Shown in pieces: positions 15,679-25,786 of a DNA stretch of 37,223 nucleotides. The notes beneath the pieces were generated by a model. That model worked only from the letters and a program-made list of their open reading frames with translations, had not been told where the DNA came from and did no database searches. This DNA comes from an uncultured Francisellaceae bacterium (lineage in GTDB: Bacteria > Pseudomonadota > Gammaproteobacteria > UBA6186 > Azoamicaceae). The position numbers and the translations under genes were made by a program. How positions within the stretch are numbered: the stretch's first letter is position 1; each line of letters begins with the position of its first letter. Where the stretch lies: contig CAIKKE010000087.1 of the NCBI GenBank assembly GCA_903827925.1, positions 1 through 37,223 on the forward strand, given 5' to 3'.

Positions 15679-16398
15679 ATGTCCGATTTAGATGTTTGGT
15701 TAAGTAAATTTGAATGTTGTCTTTATGCATATGATTTAATAAATAAAATTCATTTGTTAAATCATCAAACAATCAATAAAGTAAATATTATTACAATAAA
15801 AAAAGCTATTTATTATGCAAAAAAATATCACTCTAATCAAATGCGCGAATCTGGAGAGCCGTACTATTCTCACCCATTAATAGTTGCAGGGATGGTTGCT
15901 GATTATTGTTTTAAAACAGATATTTTAGTTACTGCTATATTACACGACACCATCGAAGATACTGATTTAACTAAAAATATTATTAATGATATTTTCGATG
16001 TTAATATAGCAAATAACGTTGATGACTTAACCCGGATAAAATCTTATGGGAAAATTACTGCGGCTGAAATAGTTAAATTGCTATGGTCAGAAAAAAAACA
16101 CGATCTTTTGCTCGTCAAATATTTTGATAGATTACATAATTTACAAACTATTAATGCTAAATCTTCAATCAAAATTCAACAAACCGTTAAGGAAACACTA
16201 AAACAATTTATAAGTCTTAGCCTATATTTTGAAAAAAGCAATATGCCTGATTTAATGACAAAAAAACACATGAATATGTTAGATTTATGTTTAAAAAAAT
16301 TGCCTAAAAAATTAGGTAACTCTAAAAATACAAAAACTACTATAAAAAATATTTTTTTCAAATGGACAAAATACTTTTTAAAACTAAATTTTAGTTGA
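15679..16398 (+). CDS. Hydrolase-only RelA/SpoT homologue (small alarmone hydrolase)
   Basis: This 239-residue protein corresponds to the HD hydrolase domain of SpoT/Rel without synthetase, TGS or ACT domains. It would degrade (p)ppGpp to GDP/GTP and pyrophosphate in a Mn-dependent reaction. Motifs are HSNQMRESGEPYYSHPL (51-67, metal-binding His and substrate Arg/Ser), ILHDTIEDT (87-95, the HD and ED pairs) and KYFDRLHNL (147-155, the last metal Asp), all in canonical order. The C-terminal 60 residues are lysine-rich and not recognised. The ATG at 15679 has no Shine-Dalgarno. Stand-alone or split spoT-like genes are common in Rickettsia and other host-restricted bacteria. It converges on the TIR-NACHT gene. 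Confidence 0.78.
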   Translation: MSDLDVWLSKFECCLYAYDLINKIHLLNHQTINKVNIITIKKAIYYAKKYHSNQMRESGEPYYSHPLIVAGMVADYCFKTDILVTAILHDTIEDTDLTKNIINDIFDVNIANNVDDLTRIKSYGKITAAEIVKLLWSEKKHDLLLVKYFDRLHNLQTINAKSSIKIQQTVKETLKQFISLSLYFEKSNMPDLMTKKHMNMLDLCLKKLPKKLGNSKNTKTTIKNIFFKWTKYFLKLNFS

Positions 16399-16479
16399 AA
16401 TAATATAAATTTTTCAAAAAAATTTTCAAACCTCATATTAAAAGAGTTATCTTATTATACTTAAATCTATAAAAACAGT

Positions 16480-19400
16480 TTAGATTCTTAATTTTAATCT
16501 TTGATGTGCAATTGTTATAGTAGCTAAGCTATTTTGAGTTTTTATTGGTATTGTTGCTTCAGATTCGGAATCAGATTTTTTTTCAAATGAAAATCTTTTT
16601 AATGGCGAATTTTTAATATAATGACCAAACAAATCACAGTTAAATGTACTACTAGTACTACTATTGGTAAAATCTTCTTCAGATAAGCATTGTTCGCTAT
16701 ATGGTGAATTTTCTTTAGCTTTAAAATTAGGTTCTGATAATTCCACATATGTACAAATATAACTTGATCTATTATTATTAGAATCATAGTTCTGTGATTC
16801 ACAAAAAAGTGTTCCTTTTTTCGAAAAAAAGGTAATTTTTTTATGTTCTACAGGAAAGCTATTTTTTTTGGCAACATCATAAAACAAATCACTGAATTTA
16901 TTTATAAACCCCATGTATGTACCTTCGTTACAGTTATCGACTTGCAGAAAAACAATGTTTTCATTATAAATCATGATGCCATTATTTTTTATGGTTAATA
17001 CCTCATTGTGACAATTAAAAAATATTCTTTTAATAATTAATGTTCCTAACAATTCGTTATCACCAAATTCTGCAGCATAAGCATTAATTAAATTTATTAA
17101 AGGGGTATTTGCAAGAAGGATATTATTATCAATTAAAAACCCCAAGATTTTTTCTTGTAATTTAACTATTATTTCTACTTCTAAAAAGATTATGTGCCAA
17201 TTTATTGATTGATAATTATTAGTTATATATTTTATATATTCTTCTTTGTTAATATAATTATTAATTATTTCATTATCTATAAACATGACGCTGTCAGTTG
17301 TATCTGTATCGCTCCAAACATCCTCTTCTATTTTTAAATTGTTTTCTAAATTTAAAGCAATTGAATTAAGTTTATTTATAATGAAGATCGAAGTAGCTTT
17401 TTTATATATTTGACGAAGGATTTCTAAAAAATTTACTGTATAGCCATAACTATTATATAAAATATCTATACACAAAAAAGACAGCTTATCCATTTCCATA
17501 AGTTCATTTATAATATCTTCATTGTCAATCAATTGTTGAACATCTGAAGTATCAATTTGTAAAATTTGTTCCATAATATTTTGGGATCTTAAAGGATCTA
17601 TATCCGCCGCCAAGTTATGCAATAACATCTTTATTTTTTTGCTATTCAAATTTTGAACCAGGATGATCTCAATTGCAGCTCTTTTATTTTTTAAATCACT
17701 GCTTTGTAACAAAGCAATTAAAAATTTTTCATTGTTTTCTTCGTCTTCTTGTCTAGAAATAGCAAAGTATCTACCAACAATATCATCTTCAATATTTGAA
17801 ATCATTGATAATTTTTCGTTTACTAAATCCAGAATTTTTTTACTATAGTCTGGGTTGCAGTTTTTAATCAGGTTGGATAAAATCTTATCTGAACAATGTC
17901 TGTCTGTATATGCTATAAAATTTATAGTATCTTTCAAAAAATTTAAGCTGATAATAATCCCAATGATATTCGGATCATTAAATACAGATAAAAACATTTT
18001 TATACACCCAGTAATATTATTAAGGCTTATATATTTCAATATATTTGGTAGGCGTTTATAGATGTATGATTTTATTTCAGGGTTTTCAGTAAAAATCATA
18101 TTATAATCAGTTTCTTTTAAGCATTTCAACAATAGCAAAGTATGGTTAACTCCTACAAAATCTAAATTATTACTAAAAATATTTTTCCAAAATAACATAA
18201 TATTTTCTTTCATAAATAATGATTCTGATAAATCATTCTCTTTATTTAATAAATTTAGTAATCCAGAAACAAAGCTAAACAAAAGATCATTATTTTTAAT
18301 ATATTTATAATTTCTAACAAACCAAGTAAAATTGTCTTTAAAATTTTTATTATCATCTAAATTAATTGTTTTTTGCAAACCATCTGTTAAATATTTAGCA
18401 ACAAAAAACATCTTTAAAGATGGATCGATAAATTTCAAATTGTTTCCATTTTGTGAAATGATTCCGATTTTTAAAATATCATCAAATAAATATGGGAATA
18501 GTTGCTTTTGTTTTGATAAGTCAAATAATTTAGAGGAGTGGTTTTCTAACTCCTCACACGTAAAAATATCACGATTTTGTTTAAGAATAAAAAAAGATAT
18601 TTCTTTTAGTGCTAATAGTGGTAAATGTAGTCTAGTAGAGATTTCATATTCAGCACGCACACGATCTGGCTGCAAATGTTCTTTTTCTATTAGAAATTTA
18701 TTAATCATAGACATAAAAAATTCTTGATATAACTCTGTCATACTTATATTAACATTTTCATGTGCAATACTTGATTTATTTAACCAAATATTACAAATAA
18801 ATTCCAAATACATCGGAATCAAGCACAACTTATTTATAAGATAGTTCTCGTTTAAAAAATGTAACAGGTTTTTTTTGGTACTTTTATTTTTGCTGTAACC
18901 TAAAGAATCAAAAAAGAAATCAATATAATATAGTTGCGTATCTTCGCTGAATCCAGTTATTTGATAATATGGAACTTTTCCTGGATGGTTTCTGCTTGTT
19001 AAAATGGTATAAGGATTAGAGGTAATATTTTTAAAAACATCTTGCAAATGTTTCGGTATATTATTAAGAGATCCGTCGGATTCATCTATTATCCATAATA
19101 TTTTATATTTTTCATAATTTATATTTGTTTCCAATAAAACCCTAGATATCTCTGTTAATGTATTCAAAAAACATTCTTTAATAATAATATCTATTTCTTC
19201 ATATTTTTTATATTGTAAAACTGGATATTTTGATTCGTTCAAGTTACTTGCTTTGATAAAAAAAACAAACTTAAAATCTAACAATTTTTTATTTGACGCC
19301 CACAAATATACTATAAATTTACACAACGTGCTTTTCCCTATTCCAGAATCTCCTTGTATCATTATATGTTTTGTTTTACAGTCGAAATCATCAACAAGAT

Positions 19401-20241
19401 CATTATATTTAAATTTTTCTACTTTTCCTGTTTTTGTCATTATCTGATCGTCATTTTGATAAATTAAATATACAAGTGATGCAAATAAATTTGTTTTTTC
19501 AGGGTTAAACAAAAAACCTGAATCCAATGCTTTCAAATAATCTCTTTTTAATAAATCATCAATGTTAATTGCGATTGGCTCCACTAATTGCAGCTTATTC
19601 ATTGAATGATATTCTAAAATATTTTTGTGGGAAATATTGTATTTTATTGAGATAATTACTTTATTAAAGTTTTCAATAATTGTTGTTATATCTTGTTTTA
19701 TTATATCTGGAGCAAAATAATGTAACAAATCTAATGTGACTTTGGAATAAACATCAAAATCATTAGTGTAATGTCCTATAATTTTATCTTTCAAAAAATT
19801 TGGCAGATAATTTTGAAAACCACCACCAAAACTTATTCCAACAACTGAACTGTTATTGCTTCTAAATTTATCGTGTATCTTTAAAATTTCTTGATTTAGA
19901 ATACAATTGATTTTTTGTTTGCATTTCGTCATCAACGTTTTGGAGCCAGCTAAAATAACGTATTTAACAGAATTTATTTTTTCTGTAAATTCAAATATGC
20001 TAGAATTTATTTTGTTATTATTCAAATCTAATAACATTTTCATTCCGGCTTTACTTAAATTTTCTGCCAATATGAGCGCTTTTGTTTTATTTTTTTTATC
20101 GCCCCAAGAATATGAGATAAAACAATCAACATTATAGAAATCCAGATGTTCTTTAATTTGACTCAAATGATTATTTAATAAATCAACTTTTATATCCAAA
20201 GGTATTTGAATTGGCAAAATCTTTTCTCCTTTAATGTTCAT
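16480..20241 (-). CDS. TIR-NACHT STAND protein (1253 aa)
   Basis: An N-terminal TIR domain spans about 38-178: DCFISYSWGD, the helix AENLSKAGMKMLLD, SVKYVILAGS, and NQEI with Glu118 at the place of the catalytic NADase glutamate of SARM1-type TIRs. A NACHT NTPase follows: Walker A GDSGIGKST (297-305), Walker B-like ILWIIDESDG (381-390), the TSR sensor motif (415-417), ITGFSEDTQLYYIDFFF (428-444), and FIDPSLKMFFVAKYL (604-618), which matches the end of NACHT winged-helix modules. The remaining 600 residues look helical without clear repeats and are probably the sensor. TIR-STAND proteins act in anti-phage defence by NAD+ depletion; a host-directed effector is the alternative. ATG 20241 lacks a Shine-Dalgarno. 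TTG 20217 has AAAGGAG 8 nt upstream and may be the true start (1245 aa). Confidence 0.8.
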   Translation of the reverse strand: MNIKGEKILPIQIPLDIKVDLLNNHLSQIKEHLDFYNVDCFISYSWGDKKNKTKALILAENLSKAGMKMLLDLNNNKINSSIFEFTEKINSVKYVILAGSKTLMTKCKQKINCILNQEILKIHDKFRSNNSSVVGISFGGGFQNYLPNFLKDKIIGHYTNDFDVYSKVTLDLLHYFAPDIIKQDITTIIENFNKVIISIKYNISHKNILEYHSMNKLQLVEPIAINIDDLLKRDYLKALDSGFLFNPEKTNLFASLVYLIYQNDDQIMTKTGKVEKFKYNDLVDDFDCKTKHIMIQGDSGIGKSTLCKFIVYLWASNKKLLDFKFVFFIKASNLNESKYPVLQYKKYEEIDIIIKECFLNTLTEISRVLLETNINYEKYKILWIIDESDGSLNNIPKHLQDVFKNITSNPYTILTSRNHPGKVPYYQITGFSEDTQLYYIDFFFDSLGYSKNKSTKKNLLHFLNENYLINKLCLIPMYLEFICNIWLNKSSIAHENVNISMTELYQEFFMSMINKFLIEKEHLQPDRVRAEYEISTRLHLPLLALKEISFFILKQNRDIFTCEELENHSSKLFDLSKQKQLFPYLFDDILKIGIISQNGNNLKFIDPSLKMFFVAKYLTDGLQKTINLDDNKNFKDNFTWFVRNYKYIKNNDLLFSFVSGLLNLLNKENDLSESLFMKENIMLFWKNIFSNNLDFVGVNHTLLLLKCLKETDYNMIFTENPEIKSYIYKRLPNILKYISLNNITGCIKMFLSVFNDPNIIGIIISLNFLKDTINFIAYTDRHCSDKILSNLIKNCNPDYSKKILDLVNEKLSMISNIEDDIVGRYFAISRQEDEENNEKFLIALLQSSDLKNKRAAIEIILVQNLNSKKIKMLLHNLAADIDPLRSQNIMEQILQIDTSDVQQLIDNEDIINELMEMDKLSFLCIDILYNSYGYTVNFLEILRQIYKKATSIFIINKLNSIALNLENNLKIEEDVWSDTDTTDSVMFIDNEIINNYINKEEYIKYITNNYQSINWHIIFLEVEIIVKLQEKILGFLIDNNILLANTPLINLINAYAAEFGDNELLGTLIIKRIFFNCHNEVLTIKNNGIMIYNENIVFLQVDNCNEGTYMGFINKFSDLFYDVAKKNSFPVEHKKITFFSKKGTLFCESQNYDSNNNRSSYICTYVELSEPNFKAKENSPYSEQCLSEEDFTNSSTSSTFNCDLFGHYIKNSPLKRFSFEKKSDSESEATIPIKTQNSLATITIAHQRLKLRI

Positions 20242-20290
20242 ATTAAGAGAAAGATATTTTATATTGCTTATAATTGTTTTTTATATTTAA

Positions 20291-20413
20291 TCCAGCTCCG
20301 AAAGCAATATACTCGCTTTTAATAAAAAAATCAATCGGCGTAAGCAAGCAGCAGTAATTCTCGATTTAATTGATATAACTATTCAGCGACCGAAACAAAT
20401 ATACTATAATTAA
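20291..20413 (+). pseudogene. Second decayed transposase fragment (IS5-like)
   Basis: The frame between stops at 20288-20290 and 20411-20413 reads ...NRRKQAAVILDLIDITIQRPKQIYY. It resembles the DDE motif LLDVTE-x-PIERPKK-x-QK-x-YYS of IS5-family transposases, with the aspartate in LDLID. It has no start and is truncated, so it is a remnant. It lies immediately upstream of the TIR-NACHT start and marks the other edge of the accessory island. The rest of the 20242-20497 spacer shows nothing recognisable. Confidence 0.45.
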
Positions 20414-20497
20414 TTTTCCTTGTTAATTTCTATGATTTTTCAACGTGGTTGTGAAGCAATGGATGCATAGTTTATGTAATGCCCGTCATATGGAGAA

Positions 20498-21463
20498 TTA
20501 GAATATTCTCTTGCCAAAATCTTCAATCAATGAACTATTAATAAACCCTTTACCAAATTTTTCTAACAACTTAAAACCATAGTTGGTTTTTTTATAAATA
20601 GCTCCATCTACTAAACTATCTGCATCTTGATTAGAACCAACAACCAATAACCCATCTTCTTTTAAACCAAAATATAGATTTTTAATTATAATTTTTAATT
20701 GATGACCAGAAAAATATGAAGGATTTAAAACATTCATCGCTCTAATGAAATTGGCTGGTTGAGCTTCATTAAATGGTTGTAATAAATTATGCTGTTTTAA
20801 GACAAAACGTGGATCGCCTAAAGCTTTATCTAAAGCATAAGGGGCAAATAATACTAATTTTTTACCGGATAATTTGCCATTTTTATACGCTTTAACTAAA
20901 GGTAAGGCTATTAATATATACACAAAAAATTTAATTATATGATTCAAAGGGTATAAAAATAAAAACCTATTTAATCGGATTTTATTAAACACAAATGGCG
21001 GCCACAAAATCTCTAAAATTTTACCATTAGGATCAACTGTAATGTTAGTTTGGTTTTTATTTATTATATAAACTAGATTATTATAATCAGATGCAATATA
21101 TTTAATATTTTTAAATTTAACAGTAAGCTTTTCAAATAAATCTAAAGAAGTCCTAGCATCGCTTACACCAACGTCGAAAATAACTAAATTATTATTTAAA
21201 TCAAATTTAGGTTTTAAATAATTTTTAAAATATTCTAATAATTTTAAATCAAATTCTTCAAAACGTTTAGCATAAGTACGCTTATAAACACCTCTATCAT
21301 CTTTAAATAATAATAGAATTTTTTCAGCTAAATTATCAGCATTATCTAATCCTTGGATCTTATCATATAAAGTAATAGATATATCTTTATCATCCCCAAA
21401 TAAAGTCTTTAATGAACGGCCAGAGATAAGATTTTCTAAACTATAAATGCCTGTTTTAAACAT
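20498..21463 (-). CDS. Class I SAM-dependent methyltransferase-like protein
   Basis: This 321-residue protein has a plausible SAM-binding motif I, VIFDVGVSDARTSLDLFEKL (about 93-112), an acidic motif II region (YIASDYNN, about 121-128) and a late block FIRAMNVLNPSYFSGHQLKIIIKNLYFGLKEDGLLVVGSN. The late block resembles the post-core NVL...L...LK-x-GG-L-x-VG segment of CheR-like methyltransferases. A hydrophobic stretch (about 157-190, FLFLYPLNHIIKFFVYILIALPL) is unusual and may anchor it to the membrane. The substrate is unknown. It starts 20 nt after the rpoC stop, so it probably sits at the end of the rpoBC transcript. Confidence 0.55.
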   Translation of the reverse strand: MFKTGIYSLENLISGRSLKTLFGDDKDISITLYDKIQGLDNADNLAEKILLLFKDDRGVYKRTYAKRFEEFDLKLLEYFKNYLKPKFDLNNNLVIFDVGVSDARTSLDLFEKLTVKFKNIKYIASDYNNLVYIINKNQTNITVDPNGKILEILWPPFVFNKIRLNRFLFLYPLNHIIKFFVYILIALPLVKAYKNGKLSGKKLVLFAPYALDKALGDPRFVLKQHNLLQPFNEAQPANFIRAMNVLNPSYFSGHQLKIIIKNLYFGLKEDGLLVVGSNQDADSLVDGAIYKKTNYGFKLLEKFGKGFINSSLIEDFGKRIF

Positions 21464-21483
21464 TATTTTTTAATTACTAATAA

Positions 21484-24400
21484 TTACCCTTCCATCTCCA
21501 TATCATTTTTATTAAAAGCTTCACCTAATGCTTGCTCTAGATCAGCTTTAGTAACTGTTTTTTTATGATTTATACTGCTACTAAATAAATTATTAGATCT
21601 ACCTGTTGTCTTTTCTAGATTACGCTGTAGTTGCTTAGCTTTTAATCTCCTATGGTACTCAAACCCAGTTCCAGCTGGAATTAATCTACCCACGGAAACG
21701 TTTTCTTTTAATCCCCTTAATTCGTCACACTTACCACTAACCGCAGCTTCAGTTAATACTCTAGTAGTTTCCTGGAACGAAGCTGCTGAAATAAATGAAT
21801 CTGTAGCTAATGAAGCTTTAGTGATCCCCAACAAAATTCTCTCATAGTTAATTAATTTTTTATTCTCTGCTTGTAATTTTTGATTTTCTTCTAAAACTAG
21901 AGCAATCTCTAATTGATCTCCTGCTAAATATGTAGAATCACCTGAATCTAATATAACTACTTTACGTAACATCTGCCTTACTATAACTTCTATATGCTTA
22001 TCATTTATCTTTACACCTTGTAAACGATAAACATCTTGGATCTCTTTGCCTATGTAATTAGCTAAAGCATCTACTCCTAATAGCCTTAAAATTTCATGCG
22101 AATTAGGCACCCCTTCAGCAATCACTTCACCTTTTTGTACGTACTCTCCCTCAAAAACATTCATTTGACGCCATTTTGGAATTAAATCTTCATGCGTTGT
22201 TGATGATGGATCTTGCTCCATTGGAGTTATAACTAAACGACGCTTACCTTTAGTTTCCTTACCAAAACTAACTACTCCAGAAATTTCGGCTAAAATTGCT
22301 GAATCTTTCGGCTTACGAGCTTCAAACAAATCCGCAACTCTCGGTAAACCACCTGTAATATCACGAGTTTTAGAAGTTTCTTTTGGAATACGCGCAATAG
22401 TATCACCTACTCCAATTTCTTGACCATCTGTAACACTAATAATAGTATTACCTGGTAAAAAATAATGCGCTGGAAAAGAAGTTCCATGCAAACATAAATC
22501 TTCCCCATTTTGATCGACTAATTTAATCATTGGACGTAAATCTTTACCGCTAAACCCTAATTGCTTAGTGTCGTTAACCACGATACTACTTAAACCAGTA
22601 ACTTCGTCAGTTTGACGACTCATAGTTAAACCTTCATACAAATCTGAAAATTGAACCCTACCAGCTACTTCTGTAATAATTGGGTGATTATGCGGATCCC
22701 AATTAGCAACAGTTGTTCCTGCTTGTACAGTATCACCATCTGCAATATTTAAAATCGCACCATACGGTAACTTATAACGTTCTTTTTCTCTACCATCATA
22801 AGTATCTATAACGGTTAACTCTCCAGATCTAGAAACGGCTACACTATGACCTCCTTTATGTTTAATAATTTTAATATTATTTAATTTAACCAAACCATTA
22901 TTTTTAATTTGAATACTATTTTGAGCAGTTGCTCTAGAAGCCGCTCCACCAATATGGAACGTTCTCATCGTAAGCTGGGTTCCAGGCTCTCCAATGGATT
23001 GCGCCGCAATTACCCCTACCGCTTCTCCTATACTAACCTTATGTCCCCGAGCTAAATCACGTCCGTAACACTGAGCACACACTCCATAACGAATTTCACA
23101 AGTAATAACTGAACGTACCTTAACTTCATCTATTCCTCGCTTTTCTAATTCTTCAACTAAATCTTCATCTAACATTGTGCCTGCTGAAATAATAACTTCA
23201 TCAACCCCTGGCTTAATTACATCTTCTAATAAAATTCTACCTAATACCCTTTCTCCTAACGGTTCAACTACATCTCCACCTTCTATTAAAGGAGTCATAG
23301 TTAACCCATTTTTAGTACCACAATCTTCTTCAGAGACAATTACATCATTAGCTACATCTACTAATCTGCGAGTTAAATACCCTGAATTTGCAGTTTTTAA
23401 TGCAGTATCTGCTAAACCTTTACGTGCTCCGTGAGTTGAGGTGAAATATTCAGATACTTTCAATCCTTCTCTAAAATTCGCCGTGATCGGAGTCTCAATA
23501 ATCGAACTATCAGGTTTAGCCATCAATCCACGCATCCCAGCTAATTGGCGCATCTGAGCAGGTGATCCTCTTGCCCCAGAATCTGCCATCATATATAAAG
23601 AATTAAATGACTCTTGAGTAACTTTAATTCCATCTTTATTAATTACTTCTTCTTCGGAAAAACCTACCATCATCGCTTTTCCTACTTGATCAGTGGTTCT
23701 AGACCAAATATCTATAACTTTATTATATCTTTCACCATCAGTTAATAACCCTGAAGAAAATTGCGCTTGAATTTCTTTTACTTCTTGCTCAGAACGAGCA
23801 ATTATCTCTGCTTTACTTTTAGGTATAACTAAATCATTAATCCCAATAGAGATCCCAGATTTAGTAGCATAATGAAAACCCATATACATTAAATGATCTG
23901 CAAGCATTACCGTATCTTTTAATCCTGCTTTTCGATAACATAAATTAATCGTCTCTGCAATCAATTTTTTATTCATGGTTCGATTAATAATAGAAAAATC
24001 TAACTTTTCTGGTAAAATTTCTGCTAATAAAATTCTACCTACTGTAGTATCAATTAATCCTGAAGTTGGATTCATTCTAATTTTTACTTTAGCATGCAAA
24101 TCTACCATAGAATTTTCGTAAGCTCGTCTTGCTTCAGAAATGCTTGCAAATAACATGCCTTCGCCTTTAGAGTTTACCTTACTTCTAGTTAAGTAATATA
24201 ACCCCAATACCACGTCTTTAGATGGAGATATCACTGGCTGACCATTTGATGGAGACAAGATATTATTTGTAGACATCATCAACACTCTAGCTTCTAGCTG
24301 TGCATGAATAGTTAAAGGAATATGCACTGCCATTTGGTCTCCATCGAAATCTGCGTTATAAGCTTCGCAAACTAAAGGATGTAAATGGATCGCTTTGCCT

Positions 24401-25722
24401 TCAACTAAAATAGGTTCAAATGCTTGAATACCTAAACGATGTAATGTTGGAGCACGATTTAATAATATCGGATGTTCACGGATTACTTCATCTAAAATAT
24501 CCCATACTAAAGGATCTTCTCGGTCCACCATTTTTTTGGCAGCCTTAATAGTACTAGCTAATCCGCGATACTCTAATTTACTAAATACAAACGGCTTAAA
24601 TAACTCTAAAGCCATCTTTTTAGGTAAACCACATTGATGCAATTTCAAATAAGGACCAACAACAATCACTGAACGTCCAGAATAATCTACACGTTTACCT
24701 AATAAATTTTGCCTAAATCTACCTTGCTTGCCTTTAATCATATCAGCTAAAGACTTTAAGGGACGTTTATTAGATCCAGTAATTGGACGACCGCGACGAC
24801 CATTATCAATTAAAGCATCTACTGATTCTTGTAACATCCGTTTTTCATTACGTACAATAATGTCAGGAGCATTTAATTCTAACAACCTTTTTAAACGATT
24901 ATTCCGATTAACTACCCTACGATATAAATCATTTAAATCTGAAGTGGCAAACCTGCCTCCATCTAAAGGCACTAGCGGTCTTAAATCTGGAGGTAATACC
25001 GGCAATACTGTTAAAATCATCCAATCAGGAGAATTTTTAGATTCGATTAAAGATTCAATTAATTTTAATTTTTTACTTAATTTTTTGATCTTGGTTTCAG
25101 ATGTAAGGGTTGGTAATTCTTCTCGAATTTCTTTAACTTCTTCAGGTAAATTTAATTGACTTAACAATTGCTTAAAAGCCTCTCCACCCATTAAAGCTAC
25201 AAAATCATCTCCATGCTGCTCGAAAGCATCTACATATTCCTCTTCTGACAGCAATTGCCCTTTTTCTAAAGGCGTCATTCCTGCATCAACAACTATATAA
25301 GCTTCAAAATATAATACCCTCTCAATATCACGCAAGGTAAGATCTAATAATAAGCCAATTCTTGAAGGTAAAGATTTTAAAAACCAAATATGTGCAACCG
25401 GCGTAGCAAGTTCTATATGCCCCATCCTTTCGCGTCTAACTTTAGTTAAAGTAACCTCGACTCCACACTTTTCACAAACAATCCCTCGATGCTTTAAACG
25501 TTTATATTTACCACATAAACACTCATCATCTTTCATTGGACCAAAAGTTTCAGCACAAAATAACCCATGCCTCTCTGGACGTAAAGTTCGATAATTGATG
25601 GTTTCTGGTTTTTTTACTTCTCCATAAGAACGAGCTAACATCATTTCTGGAGATGCTAACCCTAAAGTAACACTAAAAAATTCTTTTCTGCTTTTTTTTA
25701 AAAAATTTGCTATGCCTTTCAA
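21484..25722 (-). CDS. rpoC: RNA polymerase subunit beta'
   Basis: This is the catalytic clamp subunit of RNA polymerase, at 1412 residues close to the usual gammaproteobacterial length. The N-terminal zinc ribbon is [13 protein letters not shown]...CEKCG (about 68-87). The catalytic Mg-binding loop is NADFDGDQM, and the second zinc site is [15 protein letters not shown], preceded by one further cysteine. The switch/bridge regions, [19 protein letters not shown] and the trigger loop ([21 protein letters not shown] region) are intact. The proposed start is TTG 25722, giving [11 protein letters not shown]. No ATG exists nearby in frame, and GGAGG lies 5 nt upstream. This ribosome binding site and start are duplicated in tandem. 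It follows rpoB by 64 nt. Confidence 0.97.
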   Translation of the reverse strand: MKGIANFLKKSRKEFFSVTLGLASPEMMLARSYGEVKKPETINYRTLRPERHGLFCAETFGPMKDDECLCGKYKRLKHRGIVCEKCGVEVTLTKVRRERMGHIELATPVAHIWFLKSLPSRIGLLLDLTLRDIERVLYFEAYIVVDAGMTPLEKGQLLSEEEYVDAFEQHGDDFVALMGGEAFKQLLSQLNLPEEVKEIREELPTLTSETKIKKLSKKLKLIESLIESKNSPDWMILTVLPVLPPDLRPLVPLDGGRFATSDLNDLYRRVVNRNNRLKRLLELNAPDIIVRNEKRMLQESVDALIDNGRRGRPITGSNKRPLKSLADMIKGKQGRFRQNLLGKRVDYSGRSVIVVGPYLKLHQCGLPKKMALELFKPFVFSKLEYRGLASTIKAAKKMVDREDPLVWDILDEVIREHPILLNRAPTLHRLGIQAFEPILVEGKAIHLHPLVCEAYNADFDGDQMAVHIPLTIHAQLEARVLMMSTNNILSPSNGQPVISPSKDVVLGLYYLTRSKVNSKGEGMLFASISEARRAYENSMVDLHAKVKIRMNPTSGLIDTTVGRILLAEILPEKLDFSIINRTMNKKLIAETINLCYRKAGLKDTVMLADHLMYMGFHYATKSGISIGINDLVIPKSKAEIIARSEQEVKEIQAQFSSGLLTDGERYNKVIDIWSRTTDQVGKAMMVGFSEEEVINKDGIKVTQESFNSLYMMADSGARGSPAQMRQLAGMRGLMAKPDSSIIETPITANFREGLKVSEYFTSTHGARKGLADTALKTANSGYLTRRLVDVANDVIVSEEDCGTKNGLTMTPLIEGGDVVEPLGERVLGRILLEDVIKPGVDEVIISAGTMLDEDLVEELEKRGIDEVKVRSVITCEIRYGVCAQCYGRDLARGHKVSIGEAVGVIAAQSIGEPGTQLTMRTFHIGGAASRATAQNSIQIKNNGLVKLNNIKIIKHKGGHSVAVSRSGELTVIDTYDGREKERYKLPYGAILNIADGDTVQAGTTVANWDPHNHPIITEVAGRVQFSDLYEGLTMSRQTDEVTGLSSIVVNDTKQLGFSGKDLRPMIKLVDQNGEDLCLHGTSFPAHYFLPGNTIISVTDGQEIGVGDTIARIPKETSKTRDITGGLPRVADLFEARKPKDSAILAEISGVVSFGKETKGKRRLVITPMEQDPSSTTHEDLIPKWRQMNVFEGEYVQKGEVIAEGVPNSHEILRLLGVDALANYIGKEIQDVYRLQGVKINDKHIEVIVRQMLRKVVILDSGDSTYLAGDQLEIALVLEENQKLQAENKKLINYERILLGITKASLATDSFISAASFQETTRVLTEAAVSGKCDELRGLKENVSVGRLIPAGTGFEYHRRLKAKQLQRNLEKTTGRSNNLFSSSINHKKTVTKADLEQALGEAFNKNDMEMEG

Positions 25723-25760
25723 TTATGCCTCCAAGTTATTCAATTATGCCTCCAAGTTAT
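25719..25760 (-). repeat. Perfect 21-bp tandem duplication of the rpoC ribosome binding site and start
   Basis: Bases 25719-25739 and 25740-25760 are identical. Each copy carries, on the minus strand, GGAGG-CATAA-TTG. The upstream TTG (25743) opens a 6-codon frame (MNNLEA) that stops at TAA 25725-25723, directly against the real TTG start at 25722. A ribosome finishing the decoy would therefore be placed exactly on the rpoC start. Confidence 0.92.
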
Positions 25761-25786
25761 ATACTTAGTAATTTTAAACCAAAAAA

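Noticed and set aside
23177-25159. Plus-strand open frames opposite rpoC
   Set aside because: They mirror conserved rpoC codons; no ribosome binding sites and no family match.
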